Source: Candidatus Gastranaerophilales bacterium (GTDB taxonomy: Bacteria; Cyanobacteriota; Vampirovibrionia; Gastranaerophilales; Gastranaerophilaceae). Taken from it: a DNA stretch of 24,298 bases. Below the pieces are notes generated by a model. It was given only the letters and a program-made list of their open reading frames with translations. It was not told the DNA's origin and made no database searches. The DNA lies in assembly GCA_003150395.1 (NCBI GenBank), contig QAMI01000054.1, positions 1 to 24,298 of the forward strand, read 5' to 3'. The position numbers and the translations under genes were made by a program. Position 1 is the stretch's first letter; every line of letters starts with the position of its first letter. Of this stretch, positions 22,265 through 24,298 are shown piece after piece.

Positions 22265-22320
22265 TTGTTATATTTTTGACGTGATTGTTATTCTTTTGAC
22301 ACACCCGTTATTTATTTATC
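22265..22320 (-). repeat. Tandem 16-bp repeats, 20-bp pitch
   Basis: TTGTTATTCTTTTGAC (22285-22300) and TTGTTATATTTTTGAC (22265-22280) match 14 of 16 bases with starts 20 bp apart, two helical turns. A third, poor copy begins at 22305 (GTTATT and final C shared). They lie between the stop of the zinc-finger gene and the PP-loop hairpin; the third lies over the zinc-finger gene's end. A protein binding array is plausible. Confidence 0.55.
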
Positions 22321-22634
22321 AATTTCCCGCTCCTGGGCTTTCCAACCTTAGCTCTTGACGCGCACGAGTGGCAGCGCAAGGCTCCGCGCGTTATCGGATC
22401 TCCACAGTCGAGGCAACGGTACTTTTTAGGCTCGGACTTTTTGCGTGCGGCAGATTGCTTTTCCCCCTGTGTATGTGCGTAGGTATATCTCCACAGCTCG
22501 TATACCTCCCACGCTCCTACCGCTTTCCCGTAAGATGTGCCCAGCCGTAAGCCGAAGCGTACCATCTGCTTAATGGACGGGGTGTGAGGCATGCGTAGCC
22601 CCTGCACCACTTTGATTAGGTTTTCTTTGCTCAT
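22308..22634 (-). CDS. Small protein with C-terminal zinc-finger
   Basis: A 108-residue protein. The C-terminal part has two close Cys pairs (YRCLDCGDPITRGALRCHSCASRAK), a zinc ribbon. The N-terminal half (SKENLIKVVQGLRMPHTPSIKQMVRFGLRLGTSYGKAVGAWEVYELWRYTY) is helical and unrecognised. It may bind DNA. The ATG at 22634 overlaps the RecU-like stop by 4 bases. Placed between a resolvase and the PP-loop gene in the early block. Function unknown beyond zinc binding. Confidence 0.72.
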   Translation of the reverse strand: MSKENLIKVVQGLRMPHTPSIKQMVRFGLRLGTSYGKAVGAWEVYELWRYTYAHTQGEKQSAARKKSEPKKYRCLDCGDPITRGALRCHSCASRAKVGKPRSGKLINK

Positions 22635-23224
22635 GCTTTCCATTTCAATGCCAGCTCCTCTTCGCTCAGAAAATTGATTCGGTTCGGCGATGCGGTTACC
22701 TCAAATTCGGCCAGATCCGCTTCCGTCATATATTTGCGTCCGTATAGATCCGCCATGTTCTCCCACACCAGCCACGGTACCCGGAAAAAGCGGCGCATCC
22801 GGATAGAGACCAGCACAAAACAGTTAGCTCCCAGTCTGTACATGTCTCCGAGGCATTGCGCTTGCCTCTCTGTTACCGCCTTTTGATATATCCGGTCTTT
22901 GTCTGTCCGTTTTGCCTCGAACGCTATGGACCATCCTCCCCGGAGCACTCCCTTGTAATCGCATTGCGCCCGCTCTCGGAATATAGCAATAAAACGCCCT
23001 CCCGGCAGCGGCTTGATCGGGGCCATCGGCTCCGGCGTTTTCTCAACGATTGCCATCCCCGCCCGGCGGTACGCCTCGCAGCTGGCGTCAATCAATCGCT
23101 CGAACGCCTCCCCTGCTCGGCGGCTTTTCCATCCCCTTATCTGGGCCTCGGGGCTTTTTGGCTTTCCCTTGTTTTCGACGCAGGACTTGTATTGTTCCAG
23201 CGTCATACCGTTTGCGCATTTCAC
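22631..23224 (-). CDS. RecU-like Holliday junction resolvase
   Basis: A 197-residue nuclease of the RecU family, which cuts four-way junctions in recombination and phage DNA processing. Pattern: 'RRAGEAFERLIDASCEAYRRAGMAIVEKTPEPM', 'RAQCDYKGVLRGGWSIAFEAKRTDKDRIYQKAVTERQAQCLGDMYRLGANCFVLVSI'. The active-site signature D..G......FEAK is present (Asp, Glu and Lys conserved). GTG at 23224 has AGGAGG nine bases before. The start lies 137 bases inside the HUH gene in another frame, an unusually long overlap. It is coupled to the zinc-finger gene at the other end. Confidence 0.86.
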   Translation of the reverse strand: MKCANGMTLEQYKSCVENKGKPKSPEAQIRGWKSRRAGEAFERLIDASCEAYRRAGMAIVEKTPEPMAPIKPLPGGRFIAIFRERAQCDYKGVLRGGWSIAFEAKRTDKDRIYQKAVTERQAQCLGDMYRLGANCFVLVSIRMRRFFRVPWLVWENMADLYGRKYMTEADLAEFEVTASPNRINFLSEEELALKWKA

Positions 23225-24023
23225 GCCTGATCTCCTCCTTATTCTCCGCTTTTTGATATTTGTGGGCCGCGCGGCCCTTAAGCACTCTGCCGTCTCGGGT
23301 TATCACCTTATCGTCCGCCCGCAGCATCCGGTAATATAGATACGGTTGGCCGCTCACGGGAGACGTGCCCGCCTCGATGGATGCCACGTCGATCACATAA
23401 CCAATCTCCGCCTCCGGGGGTTCCCGCCAAGTGTCGGCGTCTACGACCTCTATTTCCGGATCTGGGATGATTAGGTTTCGGCTGCCGCTCCACCTCCTGC
23501 CGATGATGCCGCCTTGTCCTCCCGGCCCTCTCGCCTCCTGATCGATGAGATAGGTGGCTAGAGCCTCGTAGTGACCGTCCTCATAGAGATATTGGATATC
23601 CGTCCGCCCCTTGTCCCATAATCCCCGAAGGTCCTCCGCAACGATCCCACCCAAAACCAGGTGGTGGTGTATCCCGCCTTTGGAGCCTATTGCTGTTACC
23701 GCTATGTATTTAAGCTCTCCGCCGCGCTTTTTCACCTTGCCTCGGAGCCTCCTCAGTAAGCGGGAGCGATCCTTGACGGCCTCATCCCCCCCTGGACGCT
23801 CTCCGCGCCGGTAAGTAAGGGTTAGGTATATATCGCCCGGTGTAAAGCCTGCGTTGATAATCCGGATCAGCTGTCTGCGGGCCATTTTGCCGTTGTACTT
23901 TTGGACTGCTTCTGGTGTCCGGTCGGTCTTCTCCCGCCTTGTGGCTGTGATCCCGTATCTGGTGGATATCGTCTTTTGTATCTCGATGGTGTTACCGGCC
24001 ACATATCGTTTTTTTAGATACAC
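23088..24023 (-). CDS. HUH-type replication initiator
   Basis: A 311-residue protein with the three rolling-circle motifs: 'DIYLTLTYRR' (about 64-73), the HUH metal site 'GGIHHHLVLGG' (His119-121) and the catalytic Tyr in 'ALATYLIDQ' (about Tyr158). The rest 'GRRWSGSRNLIIPDPEIEVVDADTWREPP' and the basic C-terminus fit the replication-associated G2P/ORF2-like class. Such an enzyme nicks one strand at an origin and stays covalently bound to it. GTG at 24023 has AGGAGG seven bases before it; an ATG at 24041 is the alternative. Its leader carries the plus-strand promoter and hairpins listed here. The C-terminal 45 codons overlap recU. It is the only replication gene visible in the window. Confidence 0.85.
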   Translation of the reverse strand: MYLKKRYVAGNTIEIQKTISTRYGITATRREKTDRTPEAVQKYNGKMARRQLIRIINAGFTPGDIYLTLTYRRGERPGGDEAVKDRSRLLRRLRGKVKKRGGELKYIAVTAIGSKGGIHHHLVLGGIVAEDLRGLWDKGRTDIQYLYEDGHYEALATYLIDQEARGPGGQGGIIGRRWSGSRNLIIPDPEIEVVDADTWREPPEAEIGYVIDVASIEAGTSPVSGQPYLYYRMLRADDKVITRDGRVLKGRAAHKYQKAENKEEIRREMRKRYDAGTIQVLRRKQGKAKKPRGPDKGMEKPPSRGGVRAID

Positions 24024-24044
24024 GCTCCCCCCTCCTCTCATACC

Positions 24045-24061
24045 CTATCCAGGGCGGATAG
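24045..24061 (-). other. Inverted repeat in leader of the HUH gene
   Basis: CTATCC (24045-24050), loop AGGGC, GGATAG (24056-24061): a perfect 6-bp stem just upstream of the alternative ATG (24041) and about 20 bases before the GTG start. It could affect translation of the initiator or mark its origin. Confidence 0.4.
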
Positions 24062-24084
24062 TTAATACATCAATCAAGCCCCAA

Positions 24085-24108
24085 ATCGGCTTGCTGCCGA
24101 TGTTTTTT
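24085..24108 (+). terminator. Possible weak terminator or origin hairpin
   Basis: ATCGGC (24085-24090), loop TTGCT, GCCGAT (24096-24101) then T6 (24103-24108). Reads as a short terminator on the plus strand, but no plus-strand gene precedes it. As a hairpin near an HUH gene it could also be part of a nicking site. Confidence 0.35.
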
Positions 24109-24111
24109 CGC

Positions 24112-24140
24112 TTGCGCCCGCCCCTTATTTGTGGTATAAT
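24112..24140 (+). promoter_or_regulatory. Strong plus-strand promoter with extended -10
   Basis: TTGCGC (24112-24117), 17 bp spacer, TATAAT (24135-24140), with TG one base before the -10 (TGG-TATAAT). It drives transcription away from the HUH gene towards the right edge, opposite to every early gene. Start expected near 24147. Confidence 0.78.
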
Positions 24141-24146
24141 GAAGAG

Positions 24147-24213
24147 GCTCGAAAGGGCGTTATATGTGAAGACCGCTGATGGGCTGCCGGGCCATTACAT
24201 CAGCGGTCTTTTT
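24147..24213 (+). ncRNA. Candidate short antisense RNA opposite the HUH gene leader
   Basis: About 67 bases from the predicted start after the promoter at 24112-24140 to the T run after the hairpin. It contains no usable reading frame (AAAGGG then ATG TGA only). It would be complementary to the leader of the HUH transcript and to the end of the preceding gene, as expected for a counter-transcribed RNA. The start position is inferred from the promoter, and no expression evidence exists. Confidence 0.6.
24169..24213 (+). terminator. Perfect 13-bp terminator hairpin of the short RNA
   Basis: AAGACCGCTGATG (24169-24181) pairs without mismatch with CATCAGCGGTCTT (24198-24210), loop of 16 bases, then T run to 24213. 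The T run is on the plus side. On the minus strand the stop codon of the right-edge gene (24200-24202) lies inside the same stem. Confidence 0.85.
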
Positions 24214-24298
24214 CGTTGCCTCCTTTCTGTATCGGGTAATATTTCACGATCATCAACAGGTCAAATTCATGGCGCTGCTCGTCTGTCGGCACCGACCA
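24200..24298 (-). CDS. Partial gene at right edge, C-terminal 32 residues
   Basis: The frame is open from the right edge to the TGA at 24200-24202: WSVPTDEQRHEFDLLMIVKY then YPIQKGGNEKDR. The start lies outside the window. The family is not recognisable from this stretch. AAAGGAGG inside it is not followed by a usable start. Its stop sits within the hairpin of the short plus-strand RNA, so the antisense RNA overlaps its end. Confidence 0.6.
   Translation of the reverse strand, partial: WSVPTDEQRHEFDLLMIVKYYPIQKGGNEKDR

Noticed and set aside
22281..22330. TTGACA-like sequence on the plus strand as a promoter
   Set aside because: No good -10 at the right spacing and no plus-strand gene follows; it is part of the repeats.
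1..24298. CRISPR array, rRNA or insertion sequence
   Set aside because: No regular spaced repeats, no rRNA or transposase sequence seen. A full tRNA scan cannot be done by eye, but none was noticed.

Overview
The window is almost entirely a tailed double-stranded DNA phage or prophage, most likely a siphovirus of a Gram-positive anaerobe in the class Clostridia. Reasons: strong AGGAGG-type ribosome binding sites with ATG/GTG/TTG starts, an HK97-type head module with a P27-family small terminase, a long tape measure gene, a phi13-type major tail protein, a BppU-like baseplate protein, a GH25 lysozyme and an XhlA-like membrane protein. No integrase, repressor or host gene lies in the window, so prophage versus free phage cannot be decided. 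The host assignment is inference from gene style.

Nearly all genes are on the minus strand and read from right (early) to left (late). Right part (about 24.3 to 19.1 kb): early genes, tightly packed and mostly joined by 4-base stop/start overlaps. They are the end of an unknown gene, an HUH-type replication initiator, a RecU-like Holliday junction resolvase, a small zinc-finger protein, a PAPS-reductase-like PP-loop ATPase, a Cys-rich protein, a small hypothetical, an ASCH-type protein, another hypothetical, a Lar-like protein, a DUF6378 protein, a 41-residue membrane peptide and an ArpU/sigma-like late transcription regulator. A minus-strand terminator follows, after a leader of about 90 bases that holds no gene. 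Middle (19.0 to 13.0 kb): HNH nuclease, small and large terminase, portal, prohead protease and major capsid protein, which carries a C-terminal cadherin-like domain. Then (13.0 to 7.1 kb) head-tail connectors, tail terminator, major tail protein, the G/GT tail assembly chaperones with a -1 frameshift on an A9 run, tape measure and distal tail protein. Left part (6.3 to 0 kb): tail-tip protein with a C-terminal S74 chaperone, BppU-like baseplate/fibre protein, GH25 endolysin and XhlA-like protein.

Two elements run against this order. A complete hicAB toxin-antitoxin cassette with its own promoter and terminator sits on the plus strand between the distal tail gene and the tail-tip gene, so it is a 'moron' inside the late operon. 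In the leader of the HUH initiator gene, a strong extended -10 promoter points to the plus strand and is followed within about 70 bases by a perfect 13-bp terminator hairpin. This predicts a short RNA antisense to the initiator leader, laid out like the counter-transcribed RNAs of rolling-circle plasmids. It is the most interesting candidate in the window.

How it works together (inference): the early block replicates and recombines phage DNA and may blunt host defences; the ArpU-like protein switches on the late block, which packages DNA, builds the capsid and tail, and lyses the host. hicAB would add a stability or defence function expressed independently of the late genes.
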